Source of the DNA: a virus
Direction: 5' to 3' (one strand)
DNA: 37,442 nt
IMG/VR virus record: IMGVR_UViG_3300002460_000092
Location: 1-37,442 of that record
The notes under the pieces were generated by a model. It was given only the letters and a program-made list of their open reading frames with translations, searched no databases and had not been told where the DNA came from. Every line of letters begins with the position of its first letter. The stretch's first letter is position 1. Below are positions 1 to 7,434 of this stretch, piece by piece. Both the position numbers and the translations under genes were made by a program.

Positions 1-1
1 T

Positions 2-712
2 CATATTATTTCGTATGAAGAGGCATTAAAAAAACAACAAGAAGAATACTTTGATAAATTACATCAGCTAGAATTAGAAAAAATTCCAAGTAACGATCAA
101 ATTAAAGAAGAATTAAAAAGCAACAAATATTTATTATTAACAGAATTAGGAGCATTAATTAAGTTAAACTACAAAATTTTGAAAAGTTTAAAACAAACTT
201 TACATGATTCCCATATTCAGTATGAAGGTTATCTGGAATGGAAAAAAATATTTAAAAATGATCTAAGGCATTTTTTCTTTTTAAATGTAACTAAATTTTT
301 AACCAATAGATCTAACTATTATATTAAACAATTAGGAAATCCTCAGATAAAAATATCTTTTGTATTGGAAGAAAATAAGTTAGGCGTTTCTGTACGTTCC
401 GAAACAGGAGGAGAAAATTACGATATGTTTTCTGGTGGCGAACAACAGCTTACATCTTTTGCCGTAAGCCTTGCTTTAGCTGATCTAGCAGAATCTCAGA
501 TAGGAAGCGAATGTGGATTTACAGTTTTAGATGAACCTTTTACTAATCTAGGAGCAATCAATTCACAGAATGTTATTGATTTTATAAACAAAGAATTAGT
601 AACTAGGAAAAATAATATTTTCTTAATTTCAAACGAAGAGTTTTTGCAAGATTTAATTCCTGAACAAATCAAAGTTACCAAACTAAATGGTATATCACAG
701 GTGGAAGTATGA
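2..712 (+). CDS. SbcC/Rad50-like ATPase, C-terminal part (5' end outside window)
   Basis: The frame is open from base 2, so this is the last ~236 codons of a longer gene; a TTG at 179 is only an internal codon. The first ~100 residues are Glu/Lys/Gln-rich, as in a coiled-coil arm. The ABC signature SGGEQQ lies near fragment residue 144, and the Walker B/D-loop segment FTVLDEPFTNLG near 173, together with the usual C-terminal 'LISNEEF' strand. This is the C-terminal half-ATPase of the SbcC/Rad50/T4 gp46 family, which works with an Mre11/SbcD nuclease in DNA end processing and phage recombination. The partner would lie left of the window. The stop overlaps the next start (ATGA). An SMC or RecN-like ATPase is less likely but cannot be excluded without the N-terminal half. 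Confidence 0.8.
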   Translation, partial: HIISYEEALKKQQEEYFDKLHQLELEKIPSNDQIKEELKSNKYLLLTELGALIKLNYKILKSLKQTLHDSHIQYEGYLEWKKIFKNDLRHFFFLNVTKFLTNRSNYYIKQLGNPQIKISFVLEENKLGVSVRSETGGENYDMFSGGEQQLTSFAVSLALADLAESQIGSECGFTVLDEPFTNLGAINSQNVIDFINKELVTRKNNIFLISNEEFLQDLIPEQIKVTKLNGISQVEV

Positions 713-1341
713 AAAATGCAGTAGAAGTTAATAAAGATAAGTTGGATAATCCAGAAGTAAAATTAAAGAACGGTTTAGAAGTTTTACATTTATATGATAT
801 TCATATTGAAACTAGGAGCTTATATTTAGTAGGAGAAATAAATGATATGTCATTTAGGCAAACTTTAAAAAACTTACACTATTTAGATAGCTTAAATAAT
901 GATCCTATTAATTTTCATATATGTTCGGAAGGAGGACTTTTAGATTACGCTTATAGTCTATATGATCATATGCAATCTATAAATTCTCCTACTAATACAA
1001 TAGGTTCAGGTTTTATTTGTTCTGCTGCTGTAATTTTACTTATTTGTGGAACAAATAAACGAATGGCTACAGAAACATCTTCTGTAATGTTACATCCTGC
1101 TGAAAGCCAAGTCTCAGGAAACGTAGAACATATGGAAGCCAATAAGAATATGCTCAGTTTATCGGAAGAAGTACGATATAACTTATTTGCTAAGCATACA
1201 AGATGGCCTGCGGCTAAATGGAAGAAAAAAGAAAGAGAAAAAAGAGAAATCTGGTTCAGTCCAAAAGAAATGCTTAGTATGGGTATGATAGATGAAATAG
1301 TAAAAAATGTTCCGGTAAGAAAAAAGCGGAATGTTCGTTAA
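709..1341 (+). CDS. ClpP-like serine peptidase
   Basis: This 210-residue protein has the ClpP/crotonase peptidase fold signature. The oxyanion loop is ICSEGG (residues 71-76, for the ClpP SPGG loop). The nucleophile region GFICSAAVILLICG places Ser105 at the ClpP serine, SVMLHP places the catalytic His at 129, and the C-terminal SPKEMLSMGMID matches the ClpP 'APEAxxxGLVD' helix. By that alignment the catalytic Asp is replaced by Glu (residue 180), which is an inference. Phage ClpP-like proteins usually act as prohead proteases beside portal and capsid genes. This one sits with recombination and metabolism genes on the opposite strand from the virion genes, so a role in proteolysis of host or phage regulators is also possible. 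A GGTGGA ribosome site precedes the start, and the gene overlaps both neighbours. Confidence 0.85.
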   Translation: MKNAVEVNKDKLDNPEVKLKNGLEVLHLYDIHIETRSLYLVGEINDMSFRQTLKNLHYLDSLNNDPINFHICSEGGLLDYAYSLYDHMQSINSPTNTIGSGFICSAAVILLICGTNKRMATETSSVMLHPAESQVSGNVEHMEANKNMLSLSEEVRYNLFAKHTRWPAAKWKKKEREKREIWFSPKEMLSMGMIDEIVKNVPVRKKRNVR

Positions 1342-1555
1342 TATTTTAGGACATTTAGCTTATATTTTAATTGTTCTTGGAATGCTTCTTATAGCTAAAA
1401 AACAAGCAACTGGATGGATAGTAAAAATATTTGGGGATTTTCTTTGGATTGTAATTGGAATTAAAATCGGAATGAGTTCTATTTATTTTTGGGAAGTAAT
1501 ATTTATTTGTTTAAATATTTATGGATGGTGTCAATGGCAAAAAGAAAAGGTATGA
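1331..1555 (+). CDS. Small membrane protein, PnuC-like
   Basis: A 74-residue protein with three hydrophobic segments (about 4-22, 27-46 and 50-65) and a C-terminal YGWCQWQK motif. The motif and the spacing of the helices recall a fragment of PnuC-type nicotinamide riboside transporters, which often carry a YGxxxW motif at the end of a helix, but it is far shorter than PnuC (about 200 residues). It overlaps the ClpP-like gene by 11 bases and the endonuclease start by four (ATGA), so it belongs to the same transcript. It could be a transporter-like subunit or simply a small phage inner-membrane protein. The membrane call is firm and the family call is weak. Confidence 0.55.
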   Translation: MFVNILGHLAYILIVLGMLLIAKKQATGWIVKIFGDFLWIVIGIKIGMSSIYFWEVIFICLNIYGWCQWQKEKV

Positions 1556-2382
1556 AAACAGCGAGTGCTAAAGCAAAGGGTAAAACCGCAGTGTTATCCA
1601 ATAAGTTTAAAGATCTAACTGGGCAAACTTTTGGTTATTTAACCGTACTTTCTAGATCTGAAAATAATAAACAAAGCAGTGCAGTATGGTCATGTTCTTG
1701 TATTTGTTCTAAAATAGTAAATAGAACAAGTTATCAATTAAAACGTAAGCGAGATAATGAAGGTAAAATTTCGTGTGGATGTAAAAAAATAGAAGAACAA
1801 CGTGAGAGATTTAGACTTCTAAATACAGGTAAATTAATTGATTTAAAAGGATTAAGATTTGGACGTTGGAAAGTTTTAAAACGGAGTAATGAAACCCTAG
1901 AGAACAGAAATGGAGTTCATTCTCTATGGCTTTGTCAATGTGATTGTGGAAAGAAAAAAGAAGTTTTTTCTAATGCACTTCGTTCAGGTGCCTCTAAATC
2001 TTGTGGTTGTTTATTAAAAGAAAATAAACAAAATAAAGCTAAAGAGAAAATATACTGTATGCGAAAGCATATTCTTCCAAAAAATAGAAAAAATAATTCT
2101 TGTAAGGAATGTCAAAAACACAATTACTTCATGAAAACTTATGCTATAAGTTTAGAAGAATACAACAAAATGTTAGACATTCAAAACTATCGTTGTGCAA
2201 TATGTAAAAACAGAACAAGAACAGCAGTTTTAAATGTGGATCATGACCATATAACCGGTAAAGTTAGAGGTTTACTCTGTTCTCGATGTAACACTGGGCT
2301 TGGACGATTTCAAGATCGTTGGGAAATAGTAAATGAAGCAGCTAATTATTTAGCTAAAACACAAAATCCTGAGAAGCCATGA
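1552..2382 (+). CDS. HNH homing endonuclease (endonuclease VII-like) with two zinc modules
   Basis: 276 residues from the ATG at 1552, which overlaps the upstream stop; longer starts at 1489, 1525 and 1534 exist in frame. Two copies of a Cys-rich module lie at about residues 21-79 and 97-154, each with the pattern 'GxxFGxxxVL...W.C.C.C...SCGC'. The C-terminal domain carries CAIC (215-218), VDHDHITGKVRGLLC (229-243) and CNTGLG, the HNH/beta-beta-alpha-metal site of recombination endonuclease VII. This is a mobile nuclease that cuts intron-less or gene-less alleles and spreads by repair. Its first residues (MKTASAKAKGK) look like the start of a phage Holliday-junction-resolvase-type protein rather than of an endonuclease (inference from memory), suggesting insertion into another gene's 5' end. 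AT-rich like its neighbours. Confidence 0.85.
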   Translation: MKTASAKAKGKTAVLSNKFKDLTGQTFGYLTVLSRSENNKQSSAVWSCSCICSKIVNRTSYQLKRKRDNEGKISCGCKKIEEQRERFRLLNTGKLIDLKGLRFGRWKVLKRSNETLENRNGVHSLWLCQCDCGKKKEVFSNALRSGASKSCGCLLKENKQNKAKEKIYCMRKHILPKNRKNNSCKECQKHNYFMKTYAISLEEYNKMLDIQNYRCAICKNRTRTAVLNVDHDHITGKVRGLLCSRCNTGLGRFQDRWEIVNEAANYLAKTQNPEKP

Positions 2383-2418
2383 TCACCTTCAACATGCGGG
2401 AGTTCTTCAACTTGCTAA

Positions 2419-2628
2419 ATGTTGTGGGAAAAAACACTACGAGGCCAATATCACGTAGATATTGAGATAGATTCGAGGTTTTATACCACACCAATGCTCT
2501 GCGTTTATTTCTTCAAAAGAAGTAATAGTGGGTATGTTGCGGATAATGTCTATAGAGTGCCAATTGATAAAAAGAATAAAAAGATTCTATGGAAAAACAA
2601 AGTCGTTAAAAAGAGATATAAATATTAA
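2419..2628 (+). CDS. Hypothetical 69-residue protein
   Basis: Not recognised. It begins 37 bases after the homing endonuclease stop and has no good ribosome binding site, so translation may depend on the upstream gene. The sequence is basic at the C-terminus (KKNKKILWKNKVVKKRYKY) with a central aromatic stretch FYTTPMLCVYFFKR. It may be a real small gene or the decayed remainder of whatever gene the endonuclease entered. The following 127 bases (2629-2755) hold no gene and only a 5-bp hairpin at 2631-2645, then the ribosome site of the next gene. Confidence 0.35.
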   Translation: MLWEKTLRGQYHVDIEIDSRFYTTPMLCVYFFKRSNSGYVADNVYRVPIDKKNKKILWKNKVVKKRYKY

Positions 2629-2755
2629 CTCTTAGGATTTCTAAGCTGATGGATAATAAGCTGAAATTATATCATTGGAATAAAAGTTTATAGGTATTGT
2701 CAGAGTGAAAGTTGTCGAGAACCCACCATTTAGGTTTAAAGAGGAGTAATAAATT

Positions 2756-3175
2756 ATGACTAATGAATCCATAACTCTTGAAGCACTTAAGTTAGCTGAC
2801 GGTCAGGACGCGCAAGAGTACGTAGACGAACTGAGAGGGAAGGGGGATCCTATTAATCTAGATCACTTTCTGCGCGACGTTACAAATGAGGTATTTACGG
2901 CGCGCAAGAAATTCCCGGCCCCGGACGGTTTGATGTGCGCACTCACCGAGGAGGTAGGAGAGCTCGCAAAAGCTCATATGGAGGAGACATGGGGCCACGT
3001 ATATCGTGAGGCGGTACAAGTAGCTGCAATGGCTGTAAGGATTGCGCTAGAAGGGGACCCGACCTTGCTCACGATCAGGCAACAGCGTGGAGCAGGTAGC
3101 GGACCTAAATGTCCACACGTTGGATGCCCTGATTCGTTTAAAGCTGTGCCACCATGCGCGCTATGTTATGAGTAA
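2756..3175 (+). CDS. MazG-like NTP pyrophosphohydrolase-type protein with C-terminal Cys cluster
   Basis: 139 residues with a clear ribosome site (AAAGAGGAG) upstream. The helix LTEEVGELAKAHMEE (63-77) followed by REAVQVAAMAVRIALEGD (84-101) matches the all-alpha MazG/dUTPase-like NTP pyrophosphatase pattern, in which the EExxE and later acidic residues bind magnesium. Such phage proteins trim non-canonical dNTPs or (p)ppGpp, but only the short core is seen here. The C-terminus has CPHVGC...CALC (119-137), a probable zinc site not part of classical MazG. Base composition is strikingly richer in G and C than both flanks (for example the runs around 2880-2960), suggesting acquisition from another genome. 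Function beyond the family is inferred. Confidence 0.65.
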   Translation: MTNESITLEALKLADGQDAQEYVDELRGKGDPINLDHFLRDVTNEVFTARKKFPAPDGLMCALTEEVGELAKAHMEETWGHVYREAVQVAAMAVRIALEGDPTLLTIRQQRGAGSGPKCPHVGCPDSFKAVPPCALCYE

Positions 3176-3223
3176 AAAGAATAAAATCTGAGAGCGTAGT
3201 ATGTCTATTACACATAGGGAGAA

Positions 3224-4756
3224 ATGATCATGGTCAAAGCGCGTATAATTTCATGGGATTTAGAAACTTCAAATTTAAATGCGAATTTTGGATTTGTTCT
3301 TTGTGCCGGCTACAAAATATACGGAGAAAAAAAAATATATATTCCAAAAATTTCTGATTATAAATTATACGAAAAAGATCCGACTAATGATAAAGAGCTA
3401 GTAAAAGATTTTGCATCTAGGATTAATGATGCCGATATTTGGATCGGTCATTATATGGATCGCTTCGACCGCCCTTATTTAAATTCTCGTTTACTTTTCC
3501 ACGGGCTTCCAACGTTACCAAGAATTCCGGTAATAGACACTTGGCGAGTCTCAAAATATCAACTAAAATTAAACTCAAATAGATTACAAACGGTTGTAGA
3601 ATTTTTGCAATTAGAAGATAAAACCGCCGTAAAAGGTCCGCACTGGGTTAAAGCGATGGCAGGAAATAAACAAAGTTTAAAATATATAGTTGACCATTGT
3701 TTAGTTCCTGATCATAAAGTTTTAACTGCCGATTTGAAATGGAAATCTTTAGGAGATTTAATTGAGGAGGAAGAATTAATAGGTTTTACAGATAAACAAA
3801 AAGGGTTCGGTAGGTACTACTCCCCTTCAAAAGTTGAAAGTGTTACATTTAAAAAAACAGAGTGTTTACGAGTTATATTAGGCAATGGAGAAGAATTCAT
3901 ATGTACTCCAGATCATTTATGGCTTATAGGGCGTTATGGATTCGGAGAAATGAGGTGGAGACAAACAAGAAATCTCCGAACTAGACGAGCTTCTAAGCAT
4001 GGTACGGCTCATCACTATGAACCAATGGGTTCAAGTAAACTCTATACAAAAATTACAAAATTATTTCCTAACTTTTCAGAAATAAACACTAAAGAAGCGG
4101 GGTACTTACAAGGTATAATTGATGGAGAAGGATATGTAACTCCTAGGGGGTATATAGCGTTTTCTCAACGATCAGGAGAGATATTAAACAAATCAATGGA
4201 CATTGTTAAAGAGTTAGGATATAAATTTGGTTTAAAATTAGTAACATCCAAAGCAACGGGAGGACTTGGCAAAGGTGATTGTATGACCGTTCGTCTGTAT
4301 GGTCCGCTTCCTAGGAGATTAGCTTTTATAGGTCAAATAAGACCTGTAAAAATGAATAAACTAGATATAAATAGCTTTGGTAGAATGGAAAGAAGAGAAT
4401 CAGACGAAGTTACGTGGGTAGAGTATATAGAGCCTGCAGGCATAAAAGAAGTGGCTGTAGTAAATACTTCTAGTAGAACTTTTATATGCGAAGGCTATCC
4501 TATGCACAATTGCCGCCAGGACGTTTTAGTTTTGGAACAAGCTTATGAGAGACTTCGCCCTCTTATTCCAAACCATCCTAACGTAAATATAATTACTAAA
4601 AAAACAGATAATTGTCCTGTTTGTAGTTCTAGTAAAATTCAAAGTCGCGGGTATTCTGTCGCTAGAACCACTAGAAAACGTCGATATCAATGTATTGATT
4701 GCGGTTCTTGGTCTACAGGAAGACCAGAAAAAATACCAGGTATAGAGATAAGATGA
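3224..4756 (+). CDS. DEDD-type 3'-5' exonuclease with zinc ribbon, interrupted by an intein
   Basis: 510 codons; removing the intein (residues 159-429) leaves a 239-residue host protein. Exo I is ISWDLETS (Asp12, Glu14), Exo II is IGHYMDRFDRPYL (Asp82), and Exo III is rebuilt by splicing as VDHCRQDVLVLEQAY (Asp433). This matches RNase H-fold exonucleases related to the proofreading domain of family B DNA polymerases. The C-terminus has CPVC (464-467) and CIDC (490-493), a zinc ribbon that probably binds DNA. No polymerase domain is present in this gene. A strong AGGGAGAA ribosome site supports the start at 3224. The stop overlaps the next gene. Likely role is DNA repair, recombination or genome degradation. 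Substrate is not determined by the sequence. Confidence 0.85.
   Translation: MIMVKARIISWDLETSNLNANFGFVLCAGYKIYGEKKIYIPKISDYKLYEKDPTNDKELVKDFASRINDADIWIGHYMDRFDRPYLNSRLLFHGLPTLPRIPVIDTWRVSKYQLKLNSNRLQTVVEFLQLEDKTAVKGPHWVKAMAGNKQSLKYIVDHCLVPDHKVLTADLKWKSLGDLIEEEELIGFTDKQKGFGRYYSPSKVESVTFKKTECLRVILGNGEEFICTPDHLWLIGRYGFGEMRWRQTRNLRTRRASKHGTAHHYEPMGSSKLYTKITKLFPNFSEINTKEAGYLQGIIDGEGYVTPRGYIAFSQRSGEILNKSMDIVKELGYKFGLKLVTSKATGGLGKGDCMTVRLYGPLPRRLAFIGQIRPVKMNKLDINSFGRMERRESDEVTWVEYIEPAGIKEVAVVNTSSRTFICEGYPMHNCRQDVLVLEQAYERLRPLIPNHPNVNIITKKTDNCPVCSSSKIQSRGYSVARTTRKRRYQCIDCGSWSTGRPEKIPGIEIR
3698..4510 (+). mobile_element. Intein (271 residues) in the exonuclease Exo III motif
   Basis: The intein starts at Cys159 (CLVPDHKVLTADLKW, block A), has block B GEEFICTPDHLWL (223-234), a LAGLIDADG-type motif GYLQGIIDGEGYV (293-305), block F RTFICEGYPMHN, and ends His-Asn (428-429) before a Cys+1. 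All canonical splicing residues are present: Cys1, the block B TxxH, and the terminal HN plus Cys. Only one clear LAGLIDADG motif is seen, so the endonuclease may act as a dimer, be degenerate, or have a diverged second motif. Excision joins VDH to CRQDV, placing the junction three residues before the Exo III aspartate, so the host enzyme should be inactive until splicing. Confidence 0.92.
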
Positions 4757-5001
4757 AGATTGAAATGAATAATTGGATAGTCGAATTTAAGAAAGGGTAT
4801 ATGTATTATACGCATTTTCATAATTCTAAAAATATTGATCCTAAAGAAATTAATTTTAGCTCAATTACTTTCTTTTCAGGGAACAATAATTTCTTTCTTA
4901 AAGCAGAATTGGATAGAATTAAATGTGCTTGCGGAAAGAAATTGTCAGATCAAATGAAGATTTTAATTCTTTTAGCTTATAAGGATACTGTTTATGAATG
5001 A
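4753..5001 (+). CDS. Hypothetical protein with single CxC
   Basis: 82 residues from the ATG at 4753, which overlaps the exonuclease stop (ATGA); the longer frame from 4699 lies inside the exonuclease and is unlikely. Aromatic-rich N-terminal half (NNWIVEFKKGYMYYTHFHNS) and a C-terminal CACGKKL motif followed by a hydrophobic helix (MKILILLAYK). Not recognised. It overlaps the endolysin start by eight bases, which suggests translational coupling to the lysis gene. Confidence 0.55.
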   Translation: MKIEMNNWIVEFKKGYMYYTHFHNSKNIDPKEINFSSITFFSGNNNFFLKAELDRIKCACGKKLSDQMKILILLAYKDTVYE

Positions 5002-5500
5002 TTTTGAAAAATGTTTTAACATAACTATTGATTTTGAAACTGGAGGAGATAGATTTGGAGGTTATGTAAATAATCCTTCTGATCCTGGAGGCGAGACTAA
5101 ATGGGGAATTTCTAAAAGAACTTTTCCAGATAAAGATATAAAAAATCTAACCTTAAATGAAGCTAAAAATATTTATCATCAATTCTTTTGGGATCTTTCA
5201 TATGGTGATTTATTACCTTATCCTCTTTGTTTATTAATTTTTGATTTCTCTGTACATTCAGGGGTCAGCCGTTCTGTAACTACACTACAAAAACTTTTAA
5301 AAGTTAAAGTAGACGGAATCATAGGTGAGAAAACTCTAGAAGCTATATCAGAAAACGAATTAAAAAATTTATGTTTAAATTTTAATATTGAACGAACAAA
5401 GTTTATTTGTGAACTTATTAAAGGGAATCCTAGATTTTTAGTTTTTCTTACTGGTTGGATGCTTCGTGTGATCAAATTAACTGCTACAATAGGAGAATAA
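4994..5500 (+). CDS. Endolysin, glycoside hydrolase family 108-type muramidase
   Basis: 168 residues. The N-terminal segment IDFETGGD (12-19) followed by DPGGETKWGIS (30-40) is the hallmark of GH108 N-acetylmuramidases, with Glu15 the expected catalytic acid. The C-terminal half, with VDGIIGEKTLEAI (about 107-119), matches the PG_binding_3 peptidoglycan-binding domain usual in this family. It cleaves the MurNAc-GlcNAc bond of the host wall at the end of infection. There is no signal peptide, so release would need a holin; none is obvious here, though small membrane proteins nearby are candidates. AAGGA precedes the start, and the gene overlaps the previous one by eight bases. Full length for the family. 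Confidence 0.9.
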   Translation: MNDFEKCFNITIDFETGGDRFGGYVNNPSDPGGETKWGISKRTFPDKDIKNLTLNEAKNIYHQFFWDLSYGDLLPYPLCLLIFDFSVHSGVSRSVTTLQKLLKVKVDGIIGEKTLEAISENELKNLCLNFNIERTKFICELIKGNPRFLVFLTGWMLRVIKLTATIGE

Positions 5501-5504
5501 TTTT

Positions 5505-5744
5505 ATGGATTTTAAAGAAGAAAGAGAGAAAAAACTTTCTTGGCCTGGAAAATACTGGACGGTGTACAAATATTCAAATAGTGGTGGAAAAACAAAACTC
5601 TGGATTACTATCAATTCAGGAGTAAAAGATAAAGATAGTATTTATTTTAATAATTTAGCATTTGAAAACTTAAAGGATGATTTTGTAGTCAGAGAATTGA
5701 TTAATTTATTGTCTGCTGCATTAGAAACTAAATGTGAGGCTTAA
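5505..5744 (+). CDS. Hypothetical 79-residue protein
   Basis: Preceded by a good ribosome site (AGGAGAATAATTTT) and placed four bases after the endolysin stop. Charged N-terminus, a Trp/Tyr-rich middle (SWPGKYWTVYKYS) and a C-terminal amphipathic helix ending in KCEA. No transmembrane segment, so it is not an obvious holin. Not recognised. Its position between endolysin and lipoprotein suggests an accessory role in lysis only by context. Confidence 0.6.
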   Translation: MDFKEEREKKLSWPGKYWTVYKYSNSGGKTKLWITINSGVKDKDSIYFNNLAFENLKDDFVVRELINLLSAALETKCEA

Positions 5745-5755
5745 AGGAGGTAAAG

Positions 5756-6214
5756 ATGAGATTATTTATTAGTTTATTATTAGGGGTTTTTCTTTTTGGA
5801 TGTTCGGGCACTGAATTAATCCCGGAATCAATTCGTGACGATTTAGCTATAGATACAAGAAAAGATCAAATTTGTTTACCAGCGAATTTGAAAGTCTTTG
5901 AAGAACAAAAACTTCCTGAGTCTACTCCGGATAAATTACTAGTAAAAGATGATCAAAAAACATATAATAACTTTTTCATATTAGGAACAATCGCGGGTCT
6001 TTGTTTCAACGATGAAATTGAAACTGTCGATGTTATATTTGATAAAGAAATAAAAGCTACTTGGAACCGAAAATCATTTGATCGTCCTTTAACTTTTGTT
6101 GAAAAAGTTACCTTTAAAAATATTAATACTTTGAATAGACTAGAACGAGTATTTTTAATATTTACATTTGTGAATATTGGAACTTTAATTGTTTTAACTT
6201 TTTGTAGGAAATAA
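5756..6214 (+). CDS. Lipoprotein with C-terminal transmembrane helix
   Basis: 152 residues with a textbook ribosome site (AGGAGG). The N-terminus is a lipoprotein signal: basic start, hydrophobic core ISLLLGVFLFG, and Cys16 in a lipobox-like LFGC. The mature part is soluble to about residue 125, then a hydrophobic helix VFLIFTFVNIGTLIVLTF ends in CRK. A lipid anchor at one end and a membrane helix at the other is the layout of a unimolecular spanin, which bridges outer and inner membranes during lysis of Gram-negative hosts. The endolysin two genes upstream supports this, but the middle shows no strong coiled coil, so the spanin role is a hypothesis. The stop overlaps the next start (TAATG). 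Confidence 0.65.
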   Translation: MRLFISLLLGVFLFGCSGTELIPESIRDDLAIDTRKDQICLPANLKVFEEQKLPESTPDKLLVKDDQKTYNNFFILGTIAGLCFNDEIETVDVIFDKEIKATWNRKSFDRPLTFVEKVTFKNINTLNRLERVFLIFTFVNIGTLIVLTFCRK

Positions 6215-6477
6215 TGAACAAACAAATTAAATTCAAAGGTTATCCTAGCGGGGATTATGAAACTTTCTGTTGGAATGTAAGCAAAGAGGACTTTATACGT
6301 CTGACAGAAAAAGAACCAGACGAAGAATCTGACAAAAGTTGGTTTCATCCTGGAACGTATAGGGTTTATCCTTTTATGATTTATAATGAAAATTATAACG
6401 ATCAAGAAATATATGAATGGAACATTAAATCGTTCTCAAATAAGTTGATTACAACATGGAAACAAATAAAAAAGTAG
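6214..6477 (+). CDS. Hypothetical 87-residue protein
   Basis: Start overlaps the lipoprotein stop; AGGAA lies just upstream. An acidic, aromatic-rich soluble protein (segments FCWNVSKEDF, EKEPDEESDKSWFHPG). No Cys pair, membrane helix or known motif seen. It overlaps the dehydratase gene by 22 bases, so the two are probably cotranslated. Not recognised. Confidence 0.55.
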   Translation: MNKQIKFKGYPSGDYETFCWNVSKEDFIRLTEKEPDEESDKSWFHPGTYRVYPFMIYNENYNDQEIYEWNIKSFSNKLITTWKQIKK

Positions 6478-7427
6478 TTATTACTGGGGGCTGCGGGTTT
6501 ATAGGTTCTCATTTCATAGATTTACTTCTAGAAAGGCATCCCAACTATAAAATCCATAATATAGATAAATGTACATATGCAGCGCTAAATAAACAATATA
6601 TTGAGTCTCTTTCAATTATTAATTACTGGAGTGGTATTGAAGATTCCAATATAGAAGAAATAATTAAAGACGCAGACTGGATAGTTAATTTTGCCGCAGA
6701 ATCACACGTTTGTAATAGTATTAAAGATCCCCCGTTATTTGTAGATACAAATATAAAAGGGCTAAATAATCTTTTACTAGCGGCTACAAAAACGGCTCCT
6801 AATACTTTATTATGCCAAGTCTCGTCCGACGAAGTTTATGGAAGTATTCCATATCCAAAAGAAACATTTGAAGATACATTACTTAATCCTTGGAATGTTT
6901 ATAGTGCAAGTAAAGCAAGCGGCGATATGCTAGTATTAGCGTATAGAAATACTTTTAAACTTAAAACTTTAATTACTCGTAGCTCAAATAACTATGGACC
7001 TAGGCAGCATTTTGAAAAGCTTATTCCACAAACTATAAAATGTATGCTAAATGAAGATGCTGTACCTATTCATTCTGACGGTACTCAAATAAGGGATTGG
7101 CTTTATGTTAGAGATAATTGTGAAGCTATTTTAATGTTGCTTGAATTATACGATCTCGGATTAAGTCCAACATATCCTTTAGTTAATATATCTAGTAGAC
7201 AAGATAGAGAAATAACAAACAATGAACTTGTTCAATTAATTTCTGCTGTTCTTGATAAAAACTTTAAAGTTAAATATTACCCTGATGCTAGACCAGGAAT
7301 TGATCAAAGATACTGTATGAATAGTGATAAATTAAGAAATCTAGGATGGAAACCTAAAACTAGGCTAATGGAGGGTTTAATGAAAACCGCTAATTGGTAT
7401 AAACAGCATATTAAAGTTAAGGAGTGA
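6456..7427 (+). CDS. rmlB: dTDP-glucose 4,6-dehydratase
   Basis: 323 residues, usual length for RmlB. The NAD-binding Rossmann motif GGCGFIGSH is at 11-19, FAAESHV at 79-85, and the active-site run SSDEVYG (123-129) gives Ser124-Asp125-Glu126, with Ser in place of the usual Thr. The YxxxK pair is Tyr149/Lys153, and RSSNNYGPRQHFEKLIP is the family's substrate loop. It converts dTDP-glucose to dTDP-4-keto-6-deoxyglucose, the first step to rhamnose and other deoxysugars. No RmlA, RmlC or RmlD is in the window, so substrate would come from the host or other phage genes. A possible consumer is the glycosyltransferase cluster 7 kb downstream. The start overlaps the previous gene and has a weak ribosome site. 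Confidence 0.93.
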   Translation: METNKKVVITGGCGFIGSHFIDLLLERHPNYKIHNIDKCTYAALNKQYIESLSIINYWSGIEDSNIEEIIKDADWIVNFAAESHVCNSIKDPPLFVDTNIKGLNNLLLAATKTAPNTLLCQVSSDEVYGSIPYPKETFEDTLLNPWNVYSASKASGDMLVLAYRNTFKLKTLITRSSNNYGPRQHFEKLIPQTIKCMLNEDAVPIHSDGTQIRDWLYVRDNCEAILMLLELYDLGLSPTYPLVNISSRQDREITNNELVQLISAVLDKNFKVKYYPDARPGIDQRYCMNSDKLRNLGWKPKTRLMEGLMKTANWYKQHIKVKE

Positions 7428-7434
7428 TAATTTA

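Noticed and set aside
2631-2645. CTTAG/CTAAG hairpin just after the 69-residue gene, first read as a terminator
   Set aside because: Only a 5-bp stem with no T run after it, in AT-rich DNA where such pairs are frequent.
5953-6405. 150-residue - strand frame opposite the lipoprotein
   Set aside because: Phe/Ile-rich antisense of an AT-rich gene; the + strand lipoprotein has a perfect ribosome site and signal sequence.
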